Below the pieces are notes generated by a model, which was not told the DNA's origin, ran no database searches, and saw only the letters and a list, made by a program, of their open reading frames with translations. 7,505 bases of DNA from JAMPXD01 sp041481895. Lineage in GTDB: Bacteria; Desulfobacterota; Desulfuromonadia; Geobacterales; Geobacteraceae. A program made the translations under genes and the position numbers. Below are positions 1 through 6,687 of this stretch, in pieces. Numbering within the stretch: the first letter of the stretch is position 1; each line of letters begins with the position of its first letter. The stretch is taken from the NCBI GenBank assembly GCA_041481895.1, contig JBGPCQ010000141.1:1-7505 (forward strand), given 5' to 3'.

Positions 1-755
1 AAATCCTTGTCATAGAGCAGCGACCGCGCCTTCAACCCTTCCTGCCGCGCCTTCAGCACGTCACCGACAATGATCACGGCCTGCTTGCCGATGCCGGCCG
101 CCCGGACCTTTTCGGCGATGTCGCCTAGGTCACCTTCGACCACCTGCTCATCGGGCCAGGAAGCCCTGACTACCACCGCTGCGGGGGTCTCGGTGGTGTA
201 GGCCCCCGAAAGGCATTCCGCCACCACCCGGTCGATCATGGCAACAGAGAGGTAGATGACCAGCGTGGCGCCAATCCCGGCGATTCTGGATAGCTGTTCC
301 CGCTCCGGCACCGGGGTTTTCCCGGAGAGCCGCGTAATAATCACTGTCTGGGATACTTCCGGCAGGGTCAGCTCCTGCTTGAGCGCTGCCGCCGCGGCAA
401 AGGCGCTGGTCACCCCCGGCACCACCTCGTAGACGACGCCGAGCCTGTCCAGTTCCGCCATCTGCTCCTGGATGGCCCCGTAGATTGACGGGTCGCCGGT
501 ATGAAGACGTACTACCATTCCGCCGGCCGCAACCCCCTCTGCCAGGGCCTGCGTGGTCTCCGCCAGGGTCATCCCGGCCGAGTCGAACACTACGGCTTCC
601 GGTGCATAGGCGCGTACCAGTTCGCGATCCACGAGACTGCCGGCATAGACCACCACGTCGGCTTCCCGCAGCAGACGGGCGCCCCTGACGGTAATCAGTT
701 CGGCATCGCCGGGACCGGCGCCGACAAAATGGACTTTGGCTGCTTTGGCGCTCAT
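1..755 (-). CDS. cbiF: Cobalt-precorrin-4 C11-methyltransferase CbiF (CobM), 3' end cut by window edge
   Basis: This enzyme uses S-adenosylmethionine to methylate C11 of (cobalt-)precorrin-4 in the cytoplasm. Reading the minus strand from the ATG at 755 gives 251 uninterrupted codons running off the window at coordinate 1. The translation begins MSAKAAKVHFVGAGPGDAEL, whose GAGPGD (residues 12-17) is the N-terminal motif of tetrapyrrole methylases. HTGDPSIYGA (85-94) and VVPGVTSAFAAAA (111-123) are the other SAM-pocket motifs, and the TGDPSIYGAI and LPEVSQTVI segments are typical of CbiF/CobM. The end, LLYDKD, is close to the usual C-terminus, so only about ten residues should be missing. An in-frame ATG at 776 overlaps the stop of the upstream MCP gene (ATGA) but has no Shine-Dalgarno. 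I prefer 755, which has GAGGGGG 12 bases upstream, overlapping the MCP stop codon. The gene is almost certainly co-transcribed with the MCP gene and cbiL. Confidence 0.93.
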   Translation of the reverse strand, partial: MSAKAAKVHFVGAGPGDAELITVRGARLLREADVVVYAGSLVDRELVRAYAPEAVVFDSAGMTLAETTQALAEGVAAGGMVVRLHTGDPSIYGAIQEQMAELDRLGVVYEVVPGVTSAFAAAAALKQELTLPEVSQTVIITRLSGKTPVPEREQLSRIAGIGATLVIYLSVAMIDRVVAECLSGAYTTETPAAVVVRASWPDEQVVEGDLGDIAEKVRAAGIGKQAVIIVGDVLKARQEGLKARSLLYDKD

Positions 756-772
756 GCGTACTGCGAACCCCC

Positions 773-2479
773 TCATGCCACTTTAAGCTTGGAAATCTCC
801 TGCTGCAGCACCTCGATCTGGGTAGTAAGACTCTCGACGGCGGACTCCATGGTCCGCGCCGATTCGAGGCTGCTTTCCGCCGACCCCTGGACCCGCGTCA
901 CGGAGTCGGTTATCCGTCTGCAGCAATCAGCCTGATCAACGCTCGCATCCCGGATCATTTCGACCACGCCGGTCATTTGTGCAGTCGACTCGGCCATCCC
1001 CTTGCCGACGCTTTCCTGACGCGCAGCTGACGTGAATACCCGGGAAGTCAGCTCTTTCATCATTTCGACAGCGCTCAGGATCGACCTGCTCGTGGCGGTC
1101 TGTTCCTGGCATGACGAGGCAATCTGGCCGACCCTGTCGGCGACATTGCCCATTGCCGCATGAATTTGCCTGCTCCCCCTGGCCTGTTCCACCGTGGCCC
1201 GGGCAACCTCGTTGATCTGGTCGGTCACCACCTGGACCCCGGTGACGATCCGGTTGAGGGCTTCGCCGGAGCGGCGTGACAACTGCTCTCCGTCCGCCAC
1301 CCGCTCTTCGGTCGTCCGAATGGCTGCTACCGCCTGATCGGTTTCCTCCCTGATCCCCTGGATCAGTGCTGCGATTTCCCTGGTTGAGCGCTTGGTCCGG
1401 TTCGCCAGCCCCTTGATCTCATCGGAAACGATGGCAAACCCCTTGCCGTGTTCACCCGCCTGGGCGGCGATGATCGCCGAGTTGAGGGCAAGGAGGTTGG
1501 TCTGCTCCGTCAGCTCGTCGATCACCGAAACGATCTTGCCGATGGCAGACACCCGGTCGGAGAGCCGGGAAATCGAGCCGAACGTATTTCCGGAAGAGGT
1601 GCGGATCTCACCGATCCCGAGGATAGTCGCATCGACCGACTCTTTCCCCTGCCGGGCCTCCTCCCGGACCCCTTCGGCAACCGACACGGTCTCCCGGGTG
1701 CTCTTCTCCACCTGCTGGATGGAAACATCCATTTCCGTCACCGACGAGGAGGTGGCGCCGGCCGACTCCTTGAGGCCCGCCACGTTCCGGTTGGTCTCTT
1801 CCACGACCGCCACGATTTCAGCTATGGATGAACTCACATCATCGATGGCCCCGGCCTGGGCTTCGACGTTGCGGCGGACTTCAACGATACTGCCGGTCAT
1901 CTCGCCGATCGAGGCGCTGTTTTCCGCCGATGACCGGGCCAGCGTCGCCACTCCCGTCGCCACCTTTTCCGCCGACCGGTTGATGGCCGCAGTGACGGAG
2001 GAAGTTGCGGCCAGCTCCTCTGCCTGGATCTTTGCCGCGGCAAGGACTTCCCCCGATGTTTCGTCATTTCTTGCAGCTATGCGGCGCAGCTCATCGATGG
2101 AGGCATTGATGCCCGTCACCATTCCGGAAAGCTTATCGAGCATGCCGTTAAAATTTTGCCCCAACGCGCTCAGTTCATCTTTGTCGCCCAGGTCCACCCG
2201 TACGGTCAGGTCTCCTTCCGCCCCCCGGTTGAAGGCGCCACCCAGAATGTTGACGCGCTTGACGAGCCCGCGCGCTGCCTGCATGCCGAATACGGCGGCA
2301 ATAATGAGCGCATCGACGGCAAAAGCGGCAAGGATCAGTGGAAGATAGCGGGCAACAGCCTCAGGAGTTGGTCCCGCGAGGACCGTAATCGAGAGGACCG
2401 CTCCCGCACAGGCAATGAGCAGGGCCGTGATCTGGAAGACCCGGATAAGTCGGGACCCTGAACGAAGATCGTGTGCCAT
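773..2479 (-). CDS. Methyl-accepting chemotaxis protein without a periplasmic sensor domain
   Basis: A 568-residue membrane chemoreceptor that should signal to a CheA/CheW array. Two hydrophobic segments, about residues 13-35 and 45-67, are separated by only about ten residues (AGPTPEAVAR), so there is no room for a periplasmic ligand domain. A HAMP-like linker follows (about 69-121, including GDLTVRVDLGDKDELSALG). The rest is a long coiled coil with the conserved signalling hairpin at about 320-362 (EQTNLLALNSAIIAAQAGEH, then GKGFAIVSDEI). The C-terminus (TQIEVLQQEISKLKVA) is a coiled-coil tail with no CheR/CheB-docking pentapeptide such as NWETF. The ATG at 2479 has AAGGTGG six bases upstream. 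The gene starts 29 bases after the cbiL stop and ends 17 bases before the chosen cbiF start, which makes it an internal member of the cobalamin operon. Its ligand cannot be read from the sequence; input through the membrane, HAMP or a partner protein is an inference. Confidence 0.95.
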   Translation of the reverse strand: MAHDLRSGSRLIRVFQITALLIACAGAVLSITVLAGPTPEAVARYLPLILAAFAVDALIIAAVFGMQAARGLVKRVNILGGAFNRGAEGDLTVRVDLGDKDELSALGQNFNGMLDKLSGMVTGINASIDELRRIAARNDETSGEVLAAAKIQAEELAATSSVTAAINRSAEKVATGVATLARSSAENSASIGEMTGSIVEVRRNVEAQAGAIDDVSSSIAEIVAVVEETNRNVAGLKESAGATSSSVTEMDVSIQQVEKSTRETVSVAEGVREEARQGKESVDATILGIGEIRTSSGNTFGSISRLSDRVSAIGKIVSVIDELTEQTNLLALNSAIIAAQAGEHGKGFAIVSDEIKGLANRTKRSTREIAALIQGIREETDQAVAAIRTTEERVADGEQLSRRSGEALNRIVTGVQVVTDQINEVARATVEQARGSRQIHAAMGNVADRVGQIASSCQEQTATSRSILSAVEMMKELTSRVFTSAARQESVGKGMAESTAQMTGVVEMIRDASVDQADCCRRITDSVTRVQGSAESSLESARTMESAVESLTTQIEVLQQEISKLKVA

Positions 2480-2508
2480 AGGTTACCACCTTGATAATCA
2501 GTAAACCT

Positions 2509-3210
2509 TCATTTTTTCACTATCAGCAGCGACAGATAATCCAGCTTACGCCCCACGAGCGAGGCCAGGTCGAACACCACTTCTTCATCCGGTGTTCCGA
2601 CCCTGCTGACATACACCGCCTTTCGCTCGAGCCCCAGTTCCTGGAGCAGCTCGTAAATTCCGTCAAAGACGCGGCTCATCTTCATGAGCACCACCGTGTC
2701 GAATTCGTCGAGCGTTTTCCTCAGGTTCTCCTGCTCAAAGGCGGCAGGTATAATGGCGATCCGCTCCGAGGCCATGCCGAGGGGAAACCCGGCGGCAATT
2801 GCCGCGGCATTGATACTGGAAATCCCCGGCACCACTTCCAGGGGGATATCGGGGTAGTGTTCACGGAAAATGCGGTAGAGATAGAGAAAGGTGGAGTAGA
2901 GGAACGGATCGCCGATGGTGATGAAGGCCACATCATTGCCCTGCCTTACCTTTTCCGCCATTTCGGCTGCCGCCGTTTCCCAGAATTCTTCCAGGCCTGC
3001 CTGGTCCATGCGCATCGGAAATATCTGGATGATCACTTCCTGGCGGTTGCGATCGAGGAACGGTTCGATAATGGAAAGGGCATAGCTGGAATCGAGGGGA
3101 CTTGCCGTCGGCGCACAGATCACCCGGACCTCCCGGATGATCCGCTCGGCCTTGCGGGTCAAAAGTTCAGGATCGCCCGGACCGACACCGACCGCATATA
3201 TCTTCGCCAT
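2509..3210 (-). CDS. cbiL: Cobalt-factor II / precorrin-2 C20-methyltransferase CbiL (CobI)
   Basis: This SAM-dependent enzyme adds the C20 methyl group to cobalt-factor II (or precorrin-2), the first ring methylation after cobalt insertion. The 233-residue product has the expected family length and is a single tetrapyrrole-methylase domain. It begins MAKIYAVGVGPGDPELLTRK, with the glycine-rich motif at 8-12. TIGDPFLYSTF (98-108) and VVPGISSINAAAIAAG (126-141) are characteristic of the C20 enzymes, and the TIGDP...STF form separates it from CbiF and CbiH. The ATG at 3210 has AAGGA eight bases upstream. It lies downstream of cbiET across a repeat-like gap and 29 bases ahead of the MCP gene. 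Whether the substrate is the cobalt or metal-free form cannot be seen in the protein. The CbiX, CbiD and CbiET context indicates the cobalt (anaerobic) route. Confidence 0.95.
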   Translation of the reverse strand: MAKIYAVGVGPGDPELLTRKAERIIREVRVICAPTASPLDSSYALSIIEPFLDRNRQEVIIQIFPMRMDQAGLEEFWETAAAEMAEKVRQGNDVAFITIGDPFLYSTFLYLYRIFREHYPDIPLEVVPGISSINAAAIAAGFPLGMASERIAIIPAAFEQENLRKTLDEFDTVVLMKMSRVFDGIYELLQELGLERKAVYVSRVGTPDEEVVFDLASLVGRKLDYLSLLIVKK

Positions 3211-3391
3211 ATTTCCGATCCTTTCGGGTCTTGGTTGAATTCAAACGGTGCAGAAACCTTCGACCTTGAAGCGAATTCGATTTCGCGTGGAGAGCAAGGC
3301 GCCAAGGAGGGGCCGATGAAGGCGTAGCAGCGCTACGTCGAGGAGAGCCCCGACGTAGGCAACGCAGCTATCCGCGTGAAGGCGGATTCGC
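3211..3391 (-). repeat. Intercistronic repeat-like element with alternative hairpins (cbiET-cbiL gap)
   Basis: This 181-base gap holds no gene. Its bulk (about 3235-3393) is rich in small inverted repeats: GCGAA/TTCGC (3271-3275 with 3282-3286), CGTAGC-AGC-GCTACG (3323-3337), CTACGTCG/CGACGTAG (3333-3340 with 3351-3358) and AGGCG-GATT-CGCCT (3380-3393). The second and third share bases 3333-3337 and so exclude each other. The last stem reaches into the TAG stop of cbiET. A 10-bp palindrome, TTGAATTCAA, lies at 3235-3244 near the cbiL side. The texture resembles dispersed intergenic repeats of Geobacter-type genomes, but that is from memory and only one copy is in the window. The final 25 bases before 3210 carry the cbiL ribosome binding site. 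Confidence 0.5.
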
Positions 3392-4606
3392 CTACTCATC
3401 ACCTTTCCAGGCCGTGATAATATACACCGGGTTATGCGCATCGAACATTTTGTACTCGGTCAGCGCCCGCGTCCTGGCGATGTTGACACAGGTCACCTCC
3501 ACCGTGTAGCCATGGTCCTCGAGGAATTCCACCGCTTTGGTCAGCGTGTCGAGGGTGACGGCGTTCAGGACGATCCGCCCTTCGGCCTTCAGCCGCCGGT
3601 CGGCCGCATCGATGATATCTTCGAGCATTCCGCCGGATCCGCCGATAAAGACCCGGTCAGGGTCGGGCAGGTCTTCCAGCCCCTCGGGGGCGAAGGCTTC
3701 GACGAGCATGATGTTGCGGGTGCAGAATTTTTTCAGGTTGTCGCGGATGAAGGAAAGGTACTGGGGGTTCTTTTCCAGGGCGTAAATCTTGCCGTTGGGC
3801 ATCAGGTTTTCCGCCTCGATGGAGACGGAACCGCTCCCCGCGCCGATATCCCACAGGATCAGGTCGTCCTGGAGCTGGAGCTTGGCCAGGGTCACTGCCC
3901 GCACCTCCTGCTTGGTGATCAGCTTCTTGGCAGTGGCAAACTCCTCGTCGGCGATCCCCATCACCGGGTAGTGTTCAAGCGTCGGTTCCCACGCCTTGAT
4001 GAGGATCAGGATGTTGAGGGGGGAGGCTGAAAGTTCCGCGAGCCCCTTCACGTCGGTCCTGGTGAACTTTTCAGTGGCAAGGCCAAGATCTTCGCAGAGC
4101 CACGCTTCGTATCCCTCGGCGCCGCGCGCGATTAGCTCCTTCGCAATGGCCGCCGGGGTGTTCACGCCGTCGGTGAGGATCGCCACCTTTTCAGCCGCAA
4201 CGATCCGGTCGATGGCGGTCTTCAGCCCCCGGCCATGGACCGAGACGAAGATAGCGTCGTCCCACGGCTCCTTGATCCGGGCAAAGGCATACTGGATGCT
4301 CGTAACATTTGGGAAAATCTCGATCCGCTCCTTGGGTAGGTTGCGCAGAAGAAAGCGCGCGACCCCGAAAAAATTCGGATCGCCTGAACCGAGCACCACC
4401 ACCAGCTTCTCCGTCCCCTTCAGGTAGTCGAGCATGAGGGAGAGGTCGTCCAATGCCCGCTTCTCCCCCGGGAAATCGGGGAAAGTGTCCAGGTGGCGCT
4501 GATGGCCGATCAACACCTCGGCCTTGCCGATGACCTCCAGCGCCTTGGCGCCGAACCCCTCCCAGCCTACGATACCGGCGCCGATCAGGTAAATTTTCTG
4601 AGGCAT
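3392..4606 (-). CDS. cbiET: CbiET fusion: cobalt-precorrin-7 C5-methyltransferase / cobalt-precorrin-6B C15-methyltransferase (decarboxylating)
   Basis: A 404-residue bifunctional enzyme, equivalent to CobL of the aerobic route, which methylates C5 and C15 and removes the acetate carboxyl at C12. The N-terminal CbiE domain (about 4-203) is a tetrapyrrole methylase: YLIGAGIVGWEGFG (6-19), VLGSGDPNFFGVA (71-83) and FPNVTSIQYAFARI (98-111). The C-terminal CbiT domain (about 215-402) is a class I Rossmann methyltransferase, with ITKQEVRAVTLAKL (230-243), the SAM loop WDIGAGSGSVSIEA (252-265) and IGGSGGMLEDII (321-332). The length is normal for the fusion and no break is seen between the domains. 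The ATG at 4606 is preceded by a near-perfect Shine-Dalgarno, AGGAGGA at 4611-4617. A fold-back element begins 31 bases upstream of the start codon, and a second repeat-like element touches the TAG stop codon. The gene belongs to the cobalamin operon between cbiD and cbiL. Confidence 0.96.
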   Translation of the reverse strand: MPQKIYLIGAGIVGWEGFGAKALEVIGKAEVLIGHQRHLDTFPDFPGEKRALDDLSLMLDYLKGTEKLVVVLGSGDPNFFGVARFLLRNLPKERIEIFPNVTSIQYAFARIKEPWDDAIFVSVHGRGLKTAIDRIVAAEKVAILTDGVNTPAAIAKELIARGAEGYEAWLCEDLGLATEKFTRTDVKGLAELSASPLNILILIKAWEPTLEHYPVMGIADEEFATAKKLITKQEVRAVTLAKLQLQDDLILWDIGAGSGSVSIEAENLMPNGKIYALEKNPQYLSFIRDNLKKFCTRNIMLVEAFAPEGLEDLPDPDRVFIGGSGGMLEDIIDAADRRLKAEGRIVLNAVTLDTLTKAVEFLEDHGYTVEVTCVNIARTRALTEYKMFDAHNPVYIITAWKGDE

Positions 4607-4610
4607 ATCG

Positions 4611-4617
4611 TCCTCCT
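4611..4617 (-). promoter_or_regulatory. Strong Shine-Dalgarno of cbiET
   Basis: The minus strand reads AGGAGGA, then CGAT, then ATG. It is the strongest ribosome binding site in the window and fixes the start of cbiET at 4606. It lies just outside the fold-back element at 4638-4806, so the insertion left the translation signal intact. Confidence 0.8.
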
Positions 4618-4637
4618 GTCAATGAGATGCAGCATAT

Positions 4638-4806
4638 CTAGGAGTCTGTCGGACTTAGGAATGAATCTGCTGCGAGAACAGCAAGTCGGTCCATATTCCC
4701 GTAAATTTTCGACAAATAGGCTCACTATTCGCTCTCAAATTTCCGAAAATCTGTCCTCGACCTGCTATTCTCTTGCTACGATTCCCTAAGTCCGACAGAC
4801 TCCTAG
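4638..4806. mobile_element. Putative MITE / fold-back element with 22-bp perfect terminal inverted repeats
   Basis: The 169-bp segment is bounded by perfect 22-bp inverted repeats at 4638-4659 and 4785-4806 (CTAG, then GAGTCTGTCGGACTTAGG, and its complement). The similarity continues inward imperfectly: GAATC...GAGAACAGCAAGTCG on the left matches the complement GAATC...GAGAATAGCAGGTCG on the right, and AATAG/CTATT flanks the centre. Nearly the whole element can therefore fold on itself. The outermost CTAG on each side could be a 4-bp target duplication, or TA could be a 2-bp duplication; because CTAG is palindromic, the two cannot be told apart here. No transposase is encoded, so it would be non-autonomous. 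The right end supplies the TAG stop codon of cbiD (4803-4805). In the mRNA it would form a long intercistronic hairpin between cbiD and cbiET. The related transposase family is unknown from this window. Confidence 0.75.
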
Positions 4807-5942
4807 CGTCCGAAATAGAGTACATCCATGGTGTAACCTGCCAGTAAAACTTTTACGTCGACTTCCGGTGCCAGCCGATCTGCACTTTCCCACACTTTCC
4901 CGCAGACCAGGGCAATAAGGGAGGGGTCATTGCCGGACACCTCCAGTACCTCCCGGGCCGTATTGGCTCCGCTTACGTGAGGGGTGAGGTGTGAGGTGCA
5001 AGGTGTCGCCGCAACCCACTTCTCCAGCATCCGCAGGTCCAGCTCCGCCGAGGAGACATGGGTCTGTTCATGGCCGCAGGCAATTTTCAGGAGCTTGGCG
5101 AACTGCCCGGCGATGACAAGCTTCCGCACGCCCTTGCCGGCACAGGCGCGAACTGCATGGCCGACGTGGTCCCCCATCATCACGAAAGCTTCTTCTTTAA
5201 GGTCTTTACCGGTCCCCGGTCCCGTGCCTGCGCCCGCTGAAGCGGGTCGGCGCGCAAGCGGGTCCCCGGTCCCCAGATGCCTTTGCGCCGCCATCTCGCT
5301 CGTTCTCCCCGTCGAGAGGACCACCGTCTCGCAGCCGCACGCCAGCGCCACGTCGATTGCCGAGTCGATTGTGGCGGTCCAGGCATGGGCAGAGAGCGGT
5401 TTAACTATCCCGGTAGTACCGAGGATGGAAAGTCCGCCGACAATGCCGAGCCGATCGTTCAGGGTTTTTTTTGCCCGCTCGGCTCCATCCGGGATGCTCA
5501 GGGTTATGGTGAGGGTGGCCGGCAGGCAGCGCATGGCGAACACCTCCTTTACCCCTTCGAGGACCATCCGGCGCGGCACCGGGTTGATCGCCCATTCTCC
5601 CACCGGCACTGCCAGGCCCGGTTTGGTCACCCGGCCAATGCCGGCGCCCCCTTCGATAATGATCCGGTGCGGAGTGAAAAATTTGACGGCGACCGTCGCG
5701 TGGATTTCCGCCCCGTTGGTTACGTCCGGGTCGTCCCCGGCATCCTTCACCACATAGCAGGAGGCGGCATCATTACGAACTATCTGCCCTCGCAAGGGAA
5801 AGCGGACCGTATCACCGGAAGGGAGGTTGAGTTCCACATCCTCCACCAACCGCTGGTCCCGCAGCATCTGGGCGGCCCCCTTGGCGGCAGCCGCCGCACA
5901 GGCTCCGGTCGTATAACCGTATCTAAGATTCTTCCGCGACAT
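4803..5942 (-). CDS. cbiD: Cobalt-precorrin-5B C1-methyltransferase CbiD
   Basis: CbiD methylates C1 of cobalt-precorrin-5B in the anaerobic pathway, acting with CbiG products after ring contraction. From the ATG at 5942 the product is 379 residues. Family hallmarks are LRYGYTTGACAAAAAKGAA near the N-terminus (5-23), KDAGDDPDVTNGAEI (66-80), GGAGIGRVTKPGL (98-110), GIVGGLSILGTTGIVKPLS (166-184), GRTSEMAAQ (212-220) and MMGDHVGHAVR (255-265). An upstream in-frame ATG at 5969 adds nine residues (MHFPRIRAF). I prefer 5942 because it has AGGG five bases upstream while 5969 has no ribosome site, and because most CbiD proteins start just before the RYGYTTG motif. Two stretches look foreign to the family: a Gly/Ala/Pro-rich segment encoded at 5199-5276 and a repeat-encoded segment near 4967-5009. 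The stop codon lies in the end of the adjoining fold-back element. The gene is co-directional with cbiC, 89 bases downstream of it. Confidence 0.94.
   Translation of the reverse strand: MSRKNLRYGYTTGACAAAAAKGAAQMLRDQRLVEDVELNLPSGDTVRFPLRGQIVRNDAASCYVVKDAGDDPDVTNGAEIHATVAVKFFTPHRIIIEGGAGIGRVTKPGLAVPVGEWAINPVPRRMVLEGVKEVFAMRCLPATLTITLSIPDGAERAKKTLNDRLGIVGGLSILGTTGIVKPLSAHAWTATIDSAIDVALACGCETVVLSTGRTSEMAAQRHLGTGDPLARRPASAGAGTGPGTGKDLKEEAFVMMGDHVGHAVRACAGKGVRKLVIAGQFAKLLKIACGHEQTHVSSAELDLRMLEKWVAATPCTSHLTPHVSGANTAREVLEVSGNDPSLIALVCGKVWESADRLAPEVDVKVLLAGYTMDVLYFGR
4977..5004 (-). repeat. Four 7-bp tandem repeats inside cbiD
   Basis: Read on the plus strand the units are GTGAGGG, GTGAGGT, GTGAGGT and GCAAGGT, one after another; the coding strand reads ACCTTGC, ACCTCAC, ACCTCAC, CCCTCAC. 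They encode the Thr/His/Pro-rich stretch TPCTSHLTPHV just before the conserved ANTARE segment. The unit is not a multiple of three, so gain or loss of one copy would shift the frame of the last 50 or so codons. The present copy number keeps the frame open. Confidence 0.8.
5211..5273 (-). repeat. 13-bp direct repeat flanking a small hairpin inside cbiD
   Basis: GGTCCCCGGTCCC occurs at 5211-5223 and again at 5261-5273, exactly 50 bp apart, with an internal CCCGC-TGAA-GCGGG stem-loop at 5233-5246. The tract encodes the low-complexity segment ARRPASAGAGTGPGTG in CbiD, located between the GRTSEMAAQ motif and EEAFVMMGD, where the family usually has a short link. Loss of one repeat with the spacer would remove 50 bp and shift the frame. 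Confidence 0.75.
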
Positions 5943-6031
5943 AAAGGCCCTGATTCGGGGGAAATGCATTCATTCAGGAAATCTGCTCAACCAAAAACCC
6001 GGGAACCTTTTTCACAGGCGGCTGAAAAAAA

Positions 6032-6673
6032 TCAGAATACATCCTCCGCCATGATAAGTAAAGCATTGACCACCGCCGCCGCCACGTTCGATCCCCCCTT
6101 GCGGCCACGGCTGGTTATGAACGGGACCTGCAGCTCCGAAACATCGGAGATGAGCCGGTCCTTGCTCTCCGCGGCACCGACGAAACCTACCGGCAGCCCG
6201 ACAATAAGGTCCGGCCTGAAGTCCTCCTCCCGCATGAGGCGCAAGAGCTCAAAGAGAGCGGTCGGAGCGTTGCCGATGACGAAGATGCCGTTTCCCGGGT
6301 CAGCCGCTGCTGTACGCATGGCCAGGATGGAGCGGGTCACCCCTTGCTCCTTCGCCGCTTTGGCCACGTCCGGCTCGGCCACGAAACAGGTGGCCCTGAT
6401 GCCGAAACGCTCCAGGCGGGGCTTGCCGATACCGGCCAGGGCCATGTTCGTATCGGTAACGATGCCTCGCCCGCGTCGCAGGGCAGCGACACCTTTCGTC
6501 ACCGCACCGGTGGAAAAGACCATGGAACGGACGTAGTCGAAATCGGCACTCGTGTGGATGACCCGTCGCACGACCGGCCACTCGGCAGGCGACCAGGGGT
6601 GCGCCCCCGCCTCGGCATCGATGATACGGAATGATTCGGTCTCGATCTCTTCGGGGCGCAGGTGAACTGACAT
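6032..6673 (-). CDS. cbiC: Cobalt-precorrin-8 methylmutase CbiC (CobH)
   Basis: CbiC moves the methyl group from C11 to C12 of (cobalt-)precorrin-8 to give (cobyrinate) hydrogenobyrinate-type product, the last ring-forming step before amidation. The 213-residue product fits the family length. VIHTSADFDY (38-47) contains the catalytic histidine at 40. GRGIVTDTNMALAGI (68-82), IGNAPTALFELL (133-144), LPVGFVGAAESK (160-171) and ITSRGRKGGSNVAAAVVNAL (186-205) are further conserved motifs. An ATG at 6682 would add MAL, but its ribosome site (GAGGG) would directly abut it. The ATG at 6673 has the same GAGGG nine bases upstream and overlaps the cbiX stop codon as TGATG, so I chose it. The overlap implies translational coupling with cbiX. 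No defect is seen. Confidence 0.96.
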   Translation of the reverse strand: MSVHLRPEEIETESFRIIDAEAGAHPWSPAEWPVVRRVIHTSADFDYVRSMVFSTGAVTKGVAALRRGRGIVTDTNMALAGIGKPRLERFGIRATCFVAEPDVAKAAKEQGVTRSILAMRTAAADPGNGIFVIGNAPTALFELLRLMREEDFRPDLIVGLPVGFVGAAESKDRLISDVSELQVPFITSRGRKGGSNVAAAVVNALLIMAEDVF

Positions 6674-6687
6674 CAGTGCCATCCCTC
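6671..6687 (-). promoter_or_regulatory. TGATG stop-start overlap and ribosome site coupling cbiX to cbiC
   Basis: The cbiX stop TGA (6675-6673) shares its last A with the cbiC ATG (6673-6671). GAGGG at 6683-6687, inside the end of cbiX, lies nine bases ahead of that ATG. The arrangement favours re-initiation of ribosomes finishing cbiX and decides between the two candidate cbiC starts. Confidence 0.75.

Noticed and set aside
1392..2348. A 318-codon plus-strand frame opposite the chemoreceptor
   Set aside because: Its Ser/Thr/Ala-rich translation is what the antisense of a coiled-coil MCP gene gives; no independent coding signal.
2491..3327. A 278-codon open frame on the plus strand across cbiL and the repeat-like gap
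   Set aside because: The opposite strand encodes CbiL with all its family motifs; the plus-strand translation is a shadow with no domain or ribosome site.
4493..4789. A 98-codon plus-strand frame spanning the start of cbiET and most of the fold-back element
   Set aside because: Half of it is antisense to cbiET and the other half is palindromic repeat sequence; no transposase or known small protein is recognised.
5277..6536. A 419-codon open frame on the plus strand across cbiD and cbiC
   Set aside because: It lies antisense to two well-supported genes with clear motifs, has no recognisable domain, and such long antisense frames are common in GC-rich genes.
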